Positions 6,170-6,355 of a DNA stretch of 6,355 bases are shown here, piece by piece. The stretch is from Rhodospirillales bacterium. GTDB lineage: Bacteria; Pseudomonadota; Alphaproteobacteria; Acetobacterales; Acetobacteraceae. Below the pieces are notes generated by a model, which was not told where the DNA came from, ran no database searches, and was given only the letters and a program-made list of their open reading frames with translations. Location of the stretch: contig CAHJXG010000244.1 in NCBI GenBank assembly GCA_903644035.1, positions 1 to 6,355 on the forward strand, read 5' to 3'. Each line of letters opens with the position of its first letter. Position 1 is the stretch's first letter. Made by a program: the position numbers and the translations under genes.

Positions 6170-6355
6170 GGTGGCCCCCAGCCTTTGGTGAACGAGTGTC
6201 CGCTTCGTGCTGGCGCGCGGCTTAGCCGATAGGGCCGCGCCTGTCACGCCGAGCCAGGCGTCGAGTCGCCGCAAGGCCGCGCGATGGCCCAGGTCCAACG
6301 CCGCCGGCGGTTCCGCGAGCAGCCGCGCCCCCTGCGCCGCGGCGCGTTCGGCGAT
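6170..6355 (-). other. Unresolved open region upstream of fbaB; possible end of another gene in the same frame
   Basis: The frame of fbaB stays open from the window edge to its ATG. From the edge to about 6235 this minus-strand frame reads like real protein (for example GARLLAEPPAALDLGHRAAL then RRLDAWLG). Base composition there is high in G+C at codon positions 1 and 3 and lowest at position 2, as in genes. The opposite strand in the same register gives an Arg-rich peptide that looks less natural. Nearer the aldolase the codons become less typical. The other two minus frames stop at 6244-6246 (TGA) and 6222-6224 (TAA). I do not recognise the peptide, and it does not resemble the C-terminus of phosphoglycerate kinase, a gene often near this aldolase. 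It may be the tail of an upstream gene with a frameshift, or simply GC-rich leader DNA. Confidence 0.3.
6215..6240. repeat. Perfect 7-bp inverted repeat upstream of fbaB
   Basis: gcgcggc at 6215-6221 is the exact reverse complement of gccgcgc at 6234-6240, separated by 12 bases. The element ends 45 bases before the fbaB start. No T-run follows on either strand, so it is not a typical intrinsic terminator. It could be a leader hairpin, an operator or chance in GC-rich DNA. Confidence 0.35.

Noticed and set aside
4655..6232. A 525-codon open frame on the plus strand opposite thiE and fbaB
   Set aside because: Same cause: antisense register of two strongly supported genes, even spanning their junction. 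The translated product has no recognisable domain.
6284..6355. Possible plus-strand gene starting at ATG 6284 and leaving the window
   Set aside because: The 24 visible codons are Arg-rich (MAQVQRRRRF...), with no ribosome site, and the minus strand in the same register looks more protein-like.

Overview
This is a GC-rich window (roughly 70% G+C, almost every codon ending in G or C) from what looks like an alphaproteobacterium, probably in or near the Rhodospirillales/Acetobacteraceae. The case rests on codon use, on a ligase-associated Lhr-type helicase next to PdeM, on an alphaproteobacterial-looking EpmA, and on a DhnA-type class I aldolase next to a ThiE-like gene. The taxonomic call is inference. 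No mobile element, CRISPR array, rRNA or tRNA was seen.

Layout. (1) Positions 1-2742, minus strand: a two-gene DNA-repair operon, a ligase-associated DEXH helicase followed with a 4-base ATGA overlap by the N-terminal third or so of the nuclease PdeM, which runs off the left edge. (2) A 54-base divergent gap. (3) Positions 2797-4587, plus strand: epmA (EF-P lysine aminoacylase homologue), then three small exported-protein genes with gaps of 31, 35 and 15 bases: a 123-aa BamE/SmpA-like lipoprotein with a Phe/Gly-rich insert, a 61-aa secreted peptide, and a 47-aa lipoprotein. (4) A convergent junction of only 7 bases. (5) Positions 4595-6169, minus strand: class I fructose-bisphosphate aldolase followed 3 bases later by a ThiE-family gene that starts with TTG in the same frame. 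(6) Positions 6170-6355, minus strand: an open, coding-looking stretch in frame with the aldolase and a 7-bp inverted repeat. Its nature is unresolved.

How the genes work together. Helicase and PdeM belong to a known bacterial DNA-repair set that also includes an ATP-dependent ligase and a beta-lactamase-fold exonuclease. Neither of those is upstream here, so the set is split, rearranged or continues past the left edge. EpmA acts in EF-P modification, but efp and epmB are not in the window. The aldolase is central carbon metabolism and the ThiE-like protein is thiamine synthesis; they are probably co-transcribed. The part least explained by known families is the run of three small envelope proteins at 3836-4587.

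Overall this is mostly a housekeeping region. I do not see a clear new system. The most open questions are the small-exported-protein cluster, the single-stop aldolase/ThiE junction, and the unexplained open frame upstream of the aldolase.
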